Below, piece after piece: positions 8,441-17,149 of a stretch of DNA of 54,985 nt; position 1 is the first letter of the stretch, and each line of letters starts with the position of its first letter. The DNA comes from Candidatus Nealsoniibacteriota bacterium (GTDB taxonomy: Bacteria > Patescibacteriota > Minisyncoccia > Minisyncoccales > GWA2-38-27). A model generated the notes under the pieces. It had not been told where the DNA came from. It searched no databases and worked only from the letters and a program-made list of their open reading frames with translations. The position numbers were made by a program, and so were the translations under genes. The DNA is taken from assembly GCA_030617105.1 (NCBI GenBank), contig JAUWWC010000004.1, positions 1 to 54,985 of the forward strand, given 5' to 3'.

Positions 8441-9841
8441 ATGAATAATAAAATTCACCTTTCAGTAATCATCCCCGCATATAACGAAGAGAAAAGACTG
8501 CCAAAGACATTGCGAGAAATAAATAATTACTTAATGAAGCAAACCTATGTTTCTGAAATTATTGTAGTTAGCGATGGTTCAAGTGATAGGACTGTTCAAG
8601 TAGTAAAAGATTTGATGTCAGAGATAAGAAACTTAAAGGTTCTTGAGTTCAAGGAACGATTGGGCAAAGGTTTTGGAGTAAGAGAGGGGATATTTGAAGC
8701 CAAAGGAGAGTATAGGATTTTTACTGATGCTGATAATTCAACTTCAATTGATCAGGTTGAGAAAATGTGGCCAGAATTTGAAGCAGGATATGATATTGTG
8801 ATTGGCTCAAGGGATATTAAAGGAGCTGTTTTATCTGTGCCTCAGCCCTGGATAAGAAAAGTAGTTTTAGGAGGAGGTTTTAAATTAGTTAGAAGAATAA
8901 TTATTGGTCTTTGGGAAATTAAAGATACTCAATGCGGTTTTAAGGGTTTCAAAGAAAAAGCAGCTCAGGATATTTTTTCCAGAATCTTTATTCGTCATTT
9001 TGGATTTGATCCAGAGGTCTTAGTTATAGCAAAAAAGCTGGGCTATAAAATTAAAGAAATTCCAATAACCTGGGTAAATGACGCGCAAAGCAAAGTAAAA
9101 TTTAAAAGCATGGTTAAAATGCTTTTTGAGACATTCAAAATCAGATGGAATATGATTTCAGGAAAGTATGACCCTGTTAGAGGTTCTGGGGCAGAGCCAG
9201 TTGCCTGGAGAAAAACTGATTTGATTTCTGCTTTAATTATTGGTGAAATGGTTGCCTGGCTGGCTTTTACAATTTTAAAAACCTTAGAATTTGATACTGT
9301 TATTTACCAAACAATGATTGACTTTTTGGGCTGGAAGATTCATCTAGGTTTGCTTTTGGCAGTTATTGTTCCAATTGCAGCTGCAATTTGTCTTTATATT
9401 GCCAGTCTTTTAGGAAAAAAGGTTCCAGTTATTTTCCAGGCTGGAAAATTTGCAACTGTAGGAATTTCCAACACTTTGATTGATTGGGGAGTGCTCAATT
9501 TACAGATTCTTTTATTTGGAATCACTGCTGGCTTTTTTTATCCTGTTTTTAAAGGGGTTTCTTTCTTAATAGCCATAATTAACAGTTTTCTTTGGAATAA
9601 ATTCTGGACTTTTAAAAAAAGAGAGACTGAAAAAACTGGAACAGAGTTTTTGCAATTTTTAATAGTAAGCGGAATTGGTTTGGGAATAAATGTAGGGATT
9701 GCTTCTTTTGTAGTAAATATAATTGGTCCTCAAGCTGAAATTTCTCCCAAGATTTGGGCAACTGTTGGAGCGCTGATTGCAACTATGTTTTCCATGGTTT
9801 GGAACTTTTTAGGTTATAAATTCATTGTTTTTAAGAAATAA
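8441..9841 (+). CDS. GT2 glycosyltransferase fused to GtrA-like membrane domain
   Basis: A 466-aa fusion. Residues 1-240 form a GT-A family 2 domain of the dolichyl/undecaprenyl-phosphate sugar synthase type: SVIIPAYNEEKRLPKTL, VVSDGSSDRT and FTDADNSTS (DxD-like). From about residue 250 come hydrophobic helices, including a GtrA-like unit (FATVGISNTLIDWGVLN, FLWNKFWTFKK, GYKFIVFKK). The likely role is making a polyprenyl-phosphate sugar on the cytoplasmic face and helping flip it for a GT-C enzyme such as the divergent neighbour. The ATG is 8 nt after a -10 element. Confidence 0.9.
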   Translation: MNNKIHLSVIIPAYNEEKRLPKTLREINNYLMKQTYVSEIIVVSDGSSDRTVQVVKDLMSEIRNLKVLEFKERLGKGFGVREGIFEAKGEYRIFTDADNSTSIDQVEKMWPEFEAGYDIVIGSRDIKGAVLSVPQPWIRKVVLGGGFKLVRRIIIGLWEIKDTQCGFKGFKEKAAQDIFSRIFIRHFGFDPEVLVIAKKLGYKIKEIPITWVNDAQSKVKFKSMVKMLFETFKIRWNMISGKYDPVRGSGAEPVAWRKTDLISALIIGEMVAWLAFTILKTLEFDTVIYQTMIDFLGWKIHLGLLLAVIVPIAAAICLYIASLLGKKVPVIFQAGKFATVGISNTLIDWGVLNLQILLFGITAGFFYPVFKGVSFLIAIINSFLWNKFWTFKKRETEKTGTEFLQFLIVSGIGLGINVGIASFVVNIIGPQAEISPKIWATVGALIATMFSMVWNFLGYKFIVFKK

Positions 9842-9855
9842 AAATGTCCTCGCTA

Positions 9856-9884
9856 TTGACAAATTTAAGTAACGGGTGTATAAT
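9856..9884 (+). promoter_or_regulatory. Consensus promoter of the pilin-like gene
   Basis: TTGACA (9856-9861), a 17-bp spacer ending GGGTG and a perfect TATAAT (9879-9884). It belongs to a promoter class that recurs before several small orphan genes in this window. The leader is about 50 nt. Confidence 0.88.
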
Positions 9885-9939
9885 ACAAATAATCGTTAGA
9901 ACCTTATATTAACTATATTTGAAAGAAAAGGAGACAGAA

Positions 9940-10296
9940 ATGGAAAAGAAAGGTTTTACATTAGTGGAAATTCTGATAGTAGTCGTCATTGTGGGAATTT
10001 TGGCCGCAATTGTGGTCCCGCTCTTTATGAGGCCAGACATTATGGTCTATATTGATGAAATAAACGGAAAGAAAGAGCTTGTCTATTCAGTTTTCGATCG
10101 ATACGGCTACAAAAGACTTCGTTTTCGAGATGTTGGACTTAATGGTACCTTGGATAGCGTCGAGGATTATAACGGATTAATTTCTGAGCCAGGCATGGTT
10201 GCCGTGAGGTCGGCACCAGCAGCGAGAGTAGTGAGTTGGAACACTTGGGTGGATAGATTTGAGCAAGAAATCCGTCCAGAGGCCGTTGGAAACTGA
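9940..10296 (+). CDS. Type IV pilin-like / pseudopilin precursor
   Basis: A 118-aa secreted filament subunit. It starts MEKKG followed by the class III signal FTLVEILIVVVIVGILAAI, so the prepilin peptidase would cut after Gly5 and methylate Phe6, leaving the conserved Glu five residues into the mature protein. I chose the ATG at 9940 rather than an upstream TTG because AAGGAG lies 7 nt before it. The globular part is short and G+C-richer than its neighbours. It stands alone with its own promoter and terminator, which suggests high monocistronic expression. It may be a major pilin of CPR-type type IV pili. Confidence 0.9.
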   Translation: MEKKGFTLVEILIVVVIVGILAAIVVPLFMRPDIMVYIDEINGKKELVYSVFDRYGYKRLRFRDVGLNGTLDSVEDYNGLISEPGMVAVRSAPAARVVSWNTWVDRFEQEIRPEAVGN

Positions 10297-10321
10297 TGCG
10301 TTGGAAAATCCAGAGTTGCAA

Positions 10322-10357
10322 AGGTGTTGATCTTTAATGGTCAGCACCTCTTTTTTT
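10322..10357 (+). terminator. Terminator of the pilin-like gene
   Basis: A 9-bp stem (AGGTGTTGA with TCAGCACCT, one G-U pair) is followed by a T-run from 10351. It is 26 nt after the stop. Confidence 0.88.
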
Positions 10358-10462
10358 ATGCTTTTTTATTATCGCAATGCTTCGCAGGCGATACCGTCGC
10401 CGGCTTGAAATTACCTTAAAAAAGAGTAAAATTGAATATATAGACAGTTAAAAATAAAAATT

Positions 10463-11152
10463 ATGAAGAAGAAAATTAAAATTGTGGCCCATAGAGGAGC
10501 TTCTGGTTATGCTCCAGAAAACACATTACTAGCTTTTAAAAAAGCTATTGAGCTAGGATGTGATAAAATTGAACTTGATGTTAGATTAACTAAAGATAAA
10601 AAAGTGGTTGTTATTCACGATGATGGTGTTGATAGAACCACAGACGGAAGAGGCAAGATCGCTGAATTAACTTTAAAGCAAATTAAGAAATTTAATTGCG
10701 AAGAAAAACAGAAAATACCAACTCTTCAGGAGGTTATTGATTTGTGTAAGGGTAAAATTGATCTTCAAATAGAGCTTAAAGCTAAAGGAACGGCCAGGCG
10801 GGTTTATAATTTAATTGTTGAGAATGGTATTTTAGATAATGTTACAATAACTTCTTTTAAAATTCGGTTCCTTCAAGAAATGTCTATATTAAACAGAAGG
10901 GTTAATCTTGGATTATTGTTTGAAGAATATATTATAAGTAAAAAGATAATTTTGTGGATTATAGGGTGGTTGATAGGAATAAATTATGTTTGTCCTAATT
11001 ACCCCGTTGTTAACAAGAAAATAGTTAACCGGGCTCATAAACTGGGAATGAAAGTTTATGTTTTTGATGTAAAAAATAAAAAAGAGGGAGAGAAATTAAT
11101 TAATATGGGCGTTGATGAAATTGGCACTGACTTTCCGAAACTTTTTCTCTAA
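10463..11152 (+). CDS. Glycerophosphodiester phosphodiesterase
   Basis: Hydrolyses glycerophosphodiesters to glycerol-3-phosphate and an alcohol. The GDPD TIM-barrel signatures are clear: AHRGASGYAPENT with the catalytic HR, ELDVRLTKDKK with metal-binding Glu/Asp, and VVIHDDGVDRTTDG with the second catalytic His. The length of 229 aa is normal for the soluble UgpQ-like form, and no signal peptide is seen. It is monocistronic, with a bidirectional terminator after it. Substrate could be host- or self-derived phospholipid head groups. Confidence 0.93.
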   Translation: MKKKIKIVAHRGASGYAPENTLLAFKKAIELGCDKIELDVRLTKDKKVVVIHDDGVDRTTDGRGKIAELTLKQIKKFNCEEKQKIPTLQEVIDLCKGKIDLQIELKAKGTARRVYNLIVENGILDNVTITSFKIRFLQEMSILNRRVNLGLLFEEYIISKKIILWIIGWLIGINYVCPNYPVVNKKIVNRAHKLGMKVYVFDVKNKKEGEKLINMGVDEIGTDFPKLFL

Positions 11153-11193
11153 TTATGTTGTCAAGGGATAATAACCCAAGTTTTTAAATAAAA

Positions 11194-11224
11194 AAGAGCA
11201 AGCTTTTGCTTGCTCTTGGTTTTT
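11194..11224. terminator. Bidirectional terminator between GDPD gene and minus-strand membrane protein
   Basis: A perfect 10-bp stem (AAGAGCAAGC / GCTTGCTCTT) has a TTTT loop. The plus strand has GGTTTTT after it, and the minus strand has a better TTTTTATTT tract. Confidence 0.9.
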
Positions 11225-11248
11225 AGCGCAAAGTTTTTAGTGCAGATT

Positions 11249-12502
11249 TTAATGCTCTGCAAAGGGTTTACACACTTTTGCTTTTAAGTCCAAGAACCTT
11301 AAATGTATGGTTCTTTTTTTCTTTGGAAGAGCCGCGAGCGATGGTTCTAATCGTCTGCCAGTGCATACAACAGAAGAAAGATCTTCGTATTCTTTTTGCA
11401 GCGCAAGCTCTTTCTGAAGCCTTTCTGCCCTTTCTCGTTCTTTCATTATTTCGTATTTTGACTTACGGCGTTTACGAAGCTTACGGGACTTTACTTTTCC
11501 TCCATAAACAAAGATTTTCTCAACAGAGATAATCAAACCCCAGAAAATACCCCAGAAAACTGTAATGATTAGAAAGAGAGAAACAACAGCTGTAGTACTA
11601 AGAATCATTATTTTCGATGTGCTTACGTCGAAATCCATCCAATAAATTATCAGCAAAGGAGCAATAAAAAAGGTTAAGACAAATATGGGTGTAAATGCAG
11701 CTAAGAAAGGATACTTCTTGTTGAAAAAGATGGATCCGCTTAACTTATCAGATACTTCACCTATCTCATAAGTAAAGGGTCGGCGGACTGGAGAAAAGTT
11801 TACTCCTCTTATTCCACAAAGAAGAAGGAATAAACCGATGCTAATTGTGATTAGTTCTTTTCCGATTAACCAGATTGCTATAACAATGGGCTGTAATGAA
11901 AACGCTAATATGCAACGTTTTCTAAAATCGCACTGATCAACAGGCTTCCACCTGAAGGGTAAATTTACCCATTTGCTAAGCCATTTTGGCGGTTCTTTTG
12001 CAAAAAAGCCTTCTGCTACCTCTATTTCAAGAACACCGCCTCCATCTATTCCATCTGCATTGATAAATTTGCTAGGTTTTACCAATTTGTCTCTTTCATA
12101 GGTTAAAACATTTATGTTATAGGAATTACGGAGATAACTTGTAAGGAATGTTTCTTTGAGCCTATCAGCGTTTCCATGGATATTCCAGACAATAGTAGTC
12201 ATTATCTTGTGCAGGCCAGGTCCTTTGAATTGAATAAACTCCATCATTTGCTCCAAAGGAATAAGTTTGCGCACAACTTCTTTTCTGTGCCATTGATCCT
12301 CACCCCATTTAACCACAACTAACAGCAAATGAGGTTTTTCAACTTTTCTCGTTTTTAAATCTTCAAAAACATCTTTGTCAATACACCACCTGATTCGTAT
12401 GACCGAGTCCGTTGACTGTGTCTTTTCCAAGAAAAGACAGATTAAATCTTCTGATTTTTCTGTTTCTTCTGCAACACTTTCTTGTTCTTTTTCTTCCACC
12501 AT
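11249..12502 (-). CDS. Uncharacterised membrane protein (417 aa)
   Basis: I do not recognise a family. The N-terminal 190 residues are soluble and begin with an acidic stretch (MVEEKEQESVAEETEKSED). Hydrophobic segments lie at about residues 197-213, 216-231, 266-288 and 297-327. A strongly basic stretch (KSRKLRKRRKSK) and a charged C-terminal helix follow, consistent with a cytosolic tail. A GGAGAG Shine-Dalgarno lies close before the ATG. It is a single-gene unit between the shared terminator and the divergent grpE promoter. Confidence 0.8.
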   Translation of the reverse strand: MVEEKEQESVAEETEKSEDLICLFLEKTQSTDSVIRIRWCIDKDVFEDLKTRKVEKPHLLLVVVKWGEDQWHRKEVVRKLIPLEQMMEFIQFKGPGLHKIMTTIVWNIHGNADRLKETFLTSYLRNSYNINVLTYERDKLVKPSKFINADGIDGGGVLEIEVAEGFFAKEPPKWLSKWVNLPFRWKPVDQCDFRKRCILAFSLQPIVIAIWLIGKELITISIGLFLLLCGIRGVNFSPVRRPFTYEIGEVSDKLSGSIFFNKKYPFLAAFTPIFVLTFFIAPLLIIYWMDFDVSTSKIMILSTTAVVSLFLIITVFWGIFWGLIISVEKIFVYGGKVKSRKLRKRRKSKYEIMKERERAERLQKELALQKEYEDLSSVVCTGRRLEPSLAALPKKKRTIHLRFLDLKAKVCKPFAEH

Positions 12503-12589
12503 TTTTTGCTCTCCTAAATTTATGTTCAGTTTTAAAGGTTCTATTTACGATTTTCTATTGTAGCAAACTATTATAGATATGTCAAGGGG

Positions 12590-12618
12590 TTGACCTTTGG
12601 GCAAAGGCTGTTTATAAT
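12590..12618 (+). promoter_or_regulatory. Promoter of grpE-dnaK-dnaJ
   Basis: TTGACC (12590-12595), a 17-bp spacer and a perfect TATAAT (12613-12618). The predicted start site falls at or next to the ATG at 12626, so the message is leaderless. No CIRCE (HrcA) inverted repeat is visible. Confidence 0.85.
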
Positions 12619-12625
12619 GAGAGGT

Positions 12626-13060
12626 ATGAAATATAAGAAGAAAAAAGACGAATACTTGGAGAATTGGAAAAGAGAAAGGGCTTCTTTTTTGAATTACAAG
12701 AAAGAAGAAGCAGAAAGAGTGGGTGAGTTTGTGAAATTTGCTAATCAGGGGTTAATATTGAATATTTTAGATATTTTAGATAATATATATATTGCTGAGA
12801 AAAAACTTCCAAAAGATTTAGAGAAAAATGAATGGGTTAAGGGAATGTTAAGCATTAAAAACCAGATTTTAGATTTTTTAGAGAAGCAAGGAATAGAAGA
12901 AATAAAATGTTTAGGGAAAAACTTTGACCCTAATTTTCACGAAGCAGTAGAGATGATTGAAAACAGCTCTAAGTCTGGAATTATTATTAAAGAAATTAAA
13001 AAAGGTTATCTTTTGCACGGCAAGGTCATTAGGCCTGCCAAAGTAAAAGTCGCTAAATAA
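12626..13060 (+). CDS. grpE: GrpE nucleotide-exchange factor
   Basis: Releases ADP from DnaK. The protein is short (144 aa), with a basic N-terminal helix ([18 protein letters not shown]) instead of a long acidic tail. The dimer helix [17 protein letters not shown] and the C-terminal beta domain [13 protein letters not shown] and [18 protein letters not shown] are diagnostic. I chose the ATG at 12626: the upstream in-frame ATG at 12617 overlaps the -10 hexamer, and 12626 lies 7 nt after it. dnaK begins 2 nt after the stop. Confidence 0.92.
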   Translation: MKYKKKKDEYLENWKRERASFLNYKKEEAERVGEFVKFANQGLILNILDILDNIYIAEKKLPKDLEKNEWVKGMLSIKNQILDFLEKQGIEEIKCLGKNFDPNFHEAVEMIENSSKSGIIIKEIKKGYLLHGKVIRPAKVKVAK

Positions 13061-13061
13061 T

Positions 13062-14939
13062 ATGGCAAAAATATTAGGTATTGATTTAGGCACCACTTTT
13101 TCAGCTACTGCTGTAATGGAAAGTGGCGAACCAAAGATTATTGAAAATAAAGAAGGGGGAAGAACCACACCCTCGGTTGTTGCTTTAACTAAGAATGGAG
13201 AAAGATTAGTTGGAATAACAGCCAGACGTCAACAAATTACTAATCCCAAGAATACTATCTTTTCTATTAAAAGATTGATTGGCCGCAGGTTTTCTGACGC
13301 AGAGATTCAAAAAGATAAAAAGCTTTTACCCTATGAGATTAAAGAAGCCAGCGATGGAGGGGTAGAGATTAAGATGGGAGATAAATGGCACAAGCCAGCA
13401 GGAATTTCAGCAATGATTTTGCAGAAGTTAAAGCAGGATGTTGAAGAAAAGATTGGACAAAAGATTACTGACGCTGTAATTACCTGCCCAGCATATTTTG
13501 ACGACTCCCAGAGAAAAGCAACAAAAGTAGCTGGAGAAATTGCTGGTTTAAATGTTAAATTAGTCATTAATGAACCAACAGCTGCTGCTTTGGCCTATGG
13601 ATTATTTAAAACAAAGGGTCAGCAGATTTTAGTTTATGATTTTGGCGGAGGAACTTTTGATGTTTCAGTTTTAGATATTCGCAAAGACCCTGATACAGTT
13701 GAGGTTATTGGTGTTGGAGGAGATACTCATCTTGGCGGGGATGATTTTGACCAGAAAATAATGGAATGGATAATTCAAGAATTTAAAAAAGACCAGGGAA
13801 TTGATTTATCGCAAGACCAATTGGCCTTGCAGAGAATTAAAGAAACTGCTGAAAAAGCAAAGATTGAATTATCAACAACCATGGAAACAGAGATTAATCT
13901 TCCTTTTGTTACTTCAGACGCTTCTGGTCCAAAACACCTTTACTTAAAATTAAGCAGGGCTAAGTTAGAAGACCTTGTAAAAGATTACATTGATAAGTCA
14001 ATTGATTTGGTAAAGGAAATCTTGAAAACAGCCAAGCTTGAACCAAAAGATATTGAGGAGATTGTTTTAGTTGGCGGCCAGACTAGAATGCCAGCAATTC
14101 AAGAAGCAGTTAAGAATCTTTTTAATAAAGAAGCTAACAAATCAATTAATCCTGACGAAGTGGTTGCAATGGGAGCTGCTATTCAAGCAGGTATTATGGG
14201 AGGCGAGGCAAAAGAAGTGCTTTTACTGGATGCTACTCCTCTTTCTTTGGGCATTGAAACATTAGGAAATGTTAACACTATTTTAATTCCTAAGAATACA
14301 ATTTATCCAACTGCTAAAACCCAGATTTTCTCAACAGCTGCTGATAATCAAACTTCAGTTGAAGTTCATGTTTTGCAAGGAGAAAGACCAATGGCGCAAG
14401 ATAACAAAACCTTGGGAAGATTTATGTTAGACGGCATTGCTTCTGCTCCTCGGGGTCTTCCACAAGTTGAAGTAAGTTTTGATATTGACAGCAATGGAAT
14501 TTTAAATGTTTCAGCTAAAGACAAAGCAACTAATAAAGAACAGTCAATTAGGATTGAGGGTTCAATAGGAATGTCAAAACAGGAAATTGAAAAGATGAAA
14601 AAAGAAGCTGAGCTTCATTCAGAAGACGACAAAAAGAAAAGAGAATTGATTGAGGCCAGGAACCTTGCTGACAATCTAATTTACAGCTGGGACAAGACAG
14701 TTAGAGATACTGGAGACAAAATAGACCAAAACCTGAAAAAACAAGTTCAAGAGAAAATAGATGAGTTGAAAAAAGTAAAGGATAAAGATAATATAGAGGA
14801 AATAAAGAGTAAAACTAATGACCTTTCTCAGACAATGCAGAAAGCTGGCGCTGAAATATACAAGAAAACATCAGAGCAGAAGCCAAAAGATGAAAAGAAT
14901 AAAGATGCTGAGGAGGGAAAATTTAAAGAGAAAAAGTAA
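13062..14939 (+). CDS. dnaK: Chaperone DnaK (Hsp70)
   Basis: An ATP-dependent protein-folding chaperone, 625 aa. The N-terminal ATPase has [46 protein letters not shown] and [11 protein letters not shown], and the interdomain linker region is [15 protein letters not shown]. The substrate domain includes [21 protein letters not shown] helical lid ends in a charged lysine-rich tail. Family length and gene order (grpE-dnaK-dnaJ) are standard. dnaJ begins 3 nt after the stop. Confidence 0.98.
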   Translation: MAKILGIDLGTTFSATAVMESGEPKIIENKEGGRTTPSVVALTKNGERLVGITARRQQITNPKNTIFSIKRLIGRRFSDAEIQKDKKLLPYEIKEASDGGVEIKMGDKWHKPAGISAMILQKLKQDVEEKIGQKITDAVITCPAYFDDSQRKATKVAGEIAGLNVKLVINEPTAAALAYGLFKTKGQQILVYDFGGGTFDVSVLDIRKDPDTVEVIGVGGDTHLGGDDFDQKIMEWIIQEFKKDQGIDLSQDQLALQRIKETAEKAKIELSTTMETEINLPFVTSDASGPKHLYLKLSRAKLEDLVKDYIDKSIDLVKEILKTAKLEPKDIEEIVLVGGQTRMPAIQEAVKNLFNKEANKSINPDEVVAMGAAIQAGIMGGEAKEVLLLDATPLSLGIETLGNVNTILIPKNTIYPTAKTQIFSTAADNQTSVEVHVLQGERPMAQDNKTLGRFMLDGIASAPRGLPQVEVSFDIDSNGILNVSAKDKATNKEQSIRIEGSIGMSKQEIEKMKKEAELHSEDDKKKRELIEARNLADNLIYSWDKTVRDTGDKIDQNLKKQVQEKIDELKKVKDKDNIEEIKSKTNDLSQTMQKAGAEIYKKTSEQKPKDEKNKDAEEGKFKEKK

Positions 14940-14942
14940 CCT

Positions 14943-15998
14943 ATGAAGGATTACTATCAAATTTTAGGTGTTACCAAAGATGCTTCAACAGAGGACATAA
15001 AAAGGGCTTTTCATAAATTAGCCCATAAGCATCATCCTCATAAAGGCGGTGATGAGAATAAGTTTAAAGAAATAAACGAGGCATATCAGGTTCTTTCAAA
15101 TAAAGAGAAAAGAGCCCAATATGATACGTTTGGCAGTAATGGAGATTTTAATTGGAATTGGGGAAATTCTCCATCAGGACCTAATATAGAGTTTGACTTA
15201 GGAGATTTGAGCGAGATGTTTGAGGATTTCTTTGGTTTTGGGAGAAAAGGGCGAAAAAGAAATCTTAAAAAGGGCAGAGATATTAAAATTGATATTGAAA
15301 TTCCTTTAGAAGCATGCCTAAAGAGCATTACTAAAGAAATCACATTATACGAACAGGTTGCTTGTTCTCGGTGCCAGGGAACAGGAGCTGAACCAGGCAG
15401 TTCTTTGAATGAATGTTTTTCCTGCCGCGGCACAGGCGAGGTTCAGCAAATAAAAAGGACTTTCTTGGGCTCTTTTACTCGTTGGAGTGTTTGCCCTGAA
15501 TGTAAGGGTGAAGGTCAAAGACCAGAAAAACCCTGTAATGTTTGCAAAGGAGAAGGAAGGGTCAAAGGAAAAGAAGATATTAAAATCTTTATACCAGCTG
15601 GGATTGATTCAAATCAGGTAATAAAAGTTGCTGGAAAAGGAGAAGCTGGGAAAAGAGGAGGAGAATCAGGAGATTTATACGTTAGAATATTAATAAAAAA
15701 ACATCTGCTGTTTCATAGGCAGGGAGATGATTTGTTCATTTCTATTCCTATTAGTTTTTCTCAAGCAGTTTTAGGAGATGAAATTGAAGCGCCTGCCTTA
15801 GAAGGAACCAAGATTTTGCTTAAAGTTGCTTCAGGAACAGAATCAGGCAAGATTCTAAGAGTTTCTGGCAAAGGAATTCCTCGCTTTTCTGGCTTTGGCA
15901 GAGGCAATTTATACGTTGAACTAATTGTTAAAACCCCAAAACACTTGACAAAAGAGCAAAAGATGTTATTAAAAAAACTACAAGAAGAAGGGTTGTAA
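14943..15998 (+). CDS. dnaJ: Chaperone DnaJ with HPH in place of HPD
   Basis: An Hsp40 co-chaperone, 351 aa. The J-domain is at residues 1-65, a G/F-like linker follows, and all four zinc-finger repeats are intact (CSRCQGTG, CFSCRGTG, CPECKGEG, CNVCKGEG), followed by the two C-terminal beta domains. The catalytic J-domain tripeptide HPD reads HPH (HKHHPHKGGDENKF, codon CAT). In model systems the HPD Asp is needed to trigger DnaK ATP hydrolysis. The rest of the J-domain looks functional, so this may be a lineage-specific variant rather than decay. Confidence 0.96.
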   Translation: MKDYYQILGVTKDASTEDIKRAFHKLAHKHHPHKGGDENKFKEINEAYQVLSNKEKRAQYDTFGSNGDFNWNWGNSPSGPNIEFDLGDLSEMFEDFFGFGRKGRKRNLKKGRDIKIDIEIPLEACLKSITKEITLYEQVACSRCQGTGAEPGSSLNECFSCRGTGEVQQIKRTFLGSFTRWSVCPECKGEGQRPEKPCNVCKGEGRVKGKEDIKIFIPAGIDSNQVIKVAGKGEAGKRGGESGDLYVRILIKKHLLFHRQGDDLFISIPISFSQAVLGDEIEAPALEGTKILLKVASGTESGKILRVSGKGIPRFSGFGRGNLYVELIVKTPKHLTKEQKMLLKKLQEEGL

Positions 15999-16003
15999 TA
16001 CAT

Positions 16004-16074
16004 GCCCCCATAGCTTAGTGGCAAAGCAACGGCCTTTTAAGCCGCTGACGAGGGTTCGATTCCTTCTGGGGGTA
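16004..16074 (+). tRNA. tRNA-Lys (anticodon TTT), 3' CCA not encoded
   Basis: The cloverleaf folds by eye: acceptor GCCCCCA/TGGGGGT (final G-T), D-stem GCTT/AAGC, anticodon stem CGGC/GCCG with loop CTTTTAA, T-arm GAGGG/CCTTC with TTCGATT. The discriminator is A and the next bases are CAA, so CCA must be added. It lies 5 nt after dnaJ. Confidence 0.93.
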
Positions 16075-16123
16075 CAAAGTAATATTGTTAAAAAGCTCGT
16101 TTAAATTTTAAAGGAGATAAACA

Positions 16124-16357
16124 ATGCAAATGGTACTAGATGTAAGCGCTTACGTGAAAAGGCTCAAAAAGATACTTGGCAGTCGTCCTCCAAGTGAAGT
16201 ATTTCTCTATGGACCTCCTGATAGTCCAGGCAATGGGACCATAACCTGCGCTATATTATTAGAAGAGCTCGAAAAAGAAACTTCTTTTGCTAAAGAGATA
16301 GTTCAATCTTGGATTGAAGAGTCCCTAAGACTCTGGGTATTCCGCAAGGCAAAGTAA
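16124..16357 (+). CDS. Small orphan protein (77 aa)
   Basis: Not recognised. It is a soluble, mixed-charge protein beginning MQMVLDVSAYVKRLKKIL, with a Pro/Gly-rich middle (RPPSEVFLYGPPDSPGNG) and a helical C-terminus. AAAGGAGATAA provides a strong Shine-Dalgarno 4 nt before the ATG. It follows tRNA-Lys by 49 nt and has its own terminator, like other orphan small genes of the window. Confidence 0.65.
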   Translation: MQMVLDVSAYVKRLKKILGSRPPSEVFLYGPPDSPGNGTITCAILLEELEKETSFAKEIVQSWIEESLRLWVFRKAK

Positions 16358-16393
16358 AGCAAATCATAGTTCTTTTTAATAAAAGACCTTTTG

Positions 16394-16423
16394 AGACCTT
16401 AAGCAAAGCTTGGGGTCTTTTTT
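16394..16423 (+). terminator. Terminator of the 77-aa gene
   Basis: An AGACC/GGTCT stem, extended by TAAGC/GCTTG, is followed by TTTTTT. It ends immediately before the -35 of the next gene. Confidence 0.82.
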
Positions 16424-16424
16424 C

Positions 16425-16453
16425 TTGAAAAATTTTAGTAGTGAAGGTAGAAT
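16425..16453 (+). promoter_or_regulatory. Leaderless promoter of the CYTH gene
   Basis: TTGAAA (16425-16430), a 17-bp spacer and TAGAAT (16448-16453). The ATG is 6 nt after the hexamer, where transcription is expected to begin. Confidence 0.75.
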
Positions 16454-16459
16454 AAAAAT

Positions 16460-17038
16460 ATGGATAATATTGAAATTGAAATTCAAGTTAATATTGAAAA
16501 TAGTAAACTTCTAATAGATTTTTTAGAAAAGAATGCTAACTTTAAGAAAGAAAATCACCAGATAGATGAGTATTTTTCTCCTACCCATCGTAACTTTACT
16601 GAAATTCGTCCAGTAAAAGAATGGTTAAGGTTAAGAGATTCTGGTGGCAAACACTTCATAACTTATAAGAACTGGCATTATGGTGAAGATGGCAAAAGCT
16701 CTGATTATTGCGATGAATACGAAACTAAAATAGAAGATTTAGACCAACTTAAAAAGATATTAGATATTCTTAACTTTAAACCCATTGTTAAAGTTGATAA
16801 GATAAGAAAGATTTGGATATACAAAGACTATGAAATTGCTATAGATTCAGTAAATGGGCTCGGAGATTTTTTAGAAATTGAATACATTGGAGAAAATGAA
16901 AAAGTTGAGCCTAAAAAAATTACCGAAGAAATGATAAATTTTCTTAAAGATATTGGTTGCGGAAAAATAAAGAGAAATTATGTAGGTTATCCATTTCAAT
17001 TACTATTTCCAGAAGAAGTAAAATACGAAGAACAATAA
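16460..17038 (+). CDS. CYTH domain protein (class IV adenylate cyclase / thiamine-triphosphatase-like)
   Basis: A 192-aa triphosphate tunnel enzyme. It starts with the family signature IEIEIQ (ExExK-like, with Gln for the last Lys), then WLRLRDSG, HFITYKNW, a DEYETKIED strand, VKVDKIRKIW and EIAIDSVNGLGDFLEIEY. Substrate may be ATP, thiamine triphosphate or polyphosphate-like triphosphates. It cannot be assigned. Its last 11 codons plus stop are the left copy of the 34-bp repeat that bounds the integrated element. The original downstream genes (histidine phosphatase, NUDIX) are now 16.7 kb away. Confidence 0.88.
   Translation: MDNIEIEIQVNIENSKLLIDFLEKNANFKKENHQIDEYFSPTHRNFTEIRPVKEWLRLRDSGGKHFITYKNWHYGEDGKSSDYCDEYETKIEDLDQLKKILDILNFKPIVKVDKIRKIWIYKDYEIAIDSVNGLGDFLEIEYIGENEKVEPKKITEEMINFLKDIGCGKIKRNYVGYPFQLLFPEEVKYEEQ
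17004..17037. repeat. Left 34-bp direct repeat (attL-like) of the integrated element
   Basis: Identical over 34 bp to 33688-33721. It spans the 3' end of the CYTH gene (peptide LFPEEVKYEEQ). Just upstream, this copy reads TTACTA where the right copy reads CTATTA, both encoding Leu-Leu. This suggests element-borne replacement of the gene end. Confidence 0.8.
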
Positions 17039-17039
17039 T

Positions 17040-17090
17040 ATGAAAGTTATATTTTTAGGAGTGGGGGAGGCGTTTGATTTGACAAGTTAG
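17040..17090 (+). pseudogene. Remnant start of an MBL-fold hydrolase gene
   Basis: Sixteen codons reading MKVIFLGVGEAFDLTS then stop. This resembles the first strand of RNase Z-like metallo-beta-lactamase proteins, but nothing more of the gene follows. The break coincides with a new promoter (TTGACA inside codons DLT). It is probably debris from the recombination that inserted the element. Confidence 0.45.
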
Positions 17091-17106
17091 AAATAGAAGG
17101 TAATAT
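17079..17106 (+). promoter_or_regulatory. Promoter of the 72-aa gene
   Basis: TTGACA (17079-17084), a 16-bp spacer and TAATAT (17101-17106). The -35 lies within the MBL remnant. Confidence 0.7.
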
Positions 17107-17149
17107 ATAAATAGTATTTAGTTCATTTACATTTTGAAAGGATAAAGAA

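Noticed and set aside
12617-12625. Upstream in-frame ATG for GrpE
   Set aside because: It overlaps the -10 hexamer and would lie before the predicted transcription start.
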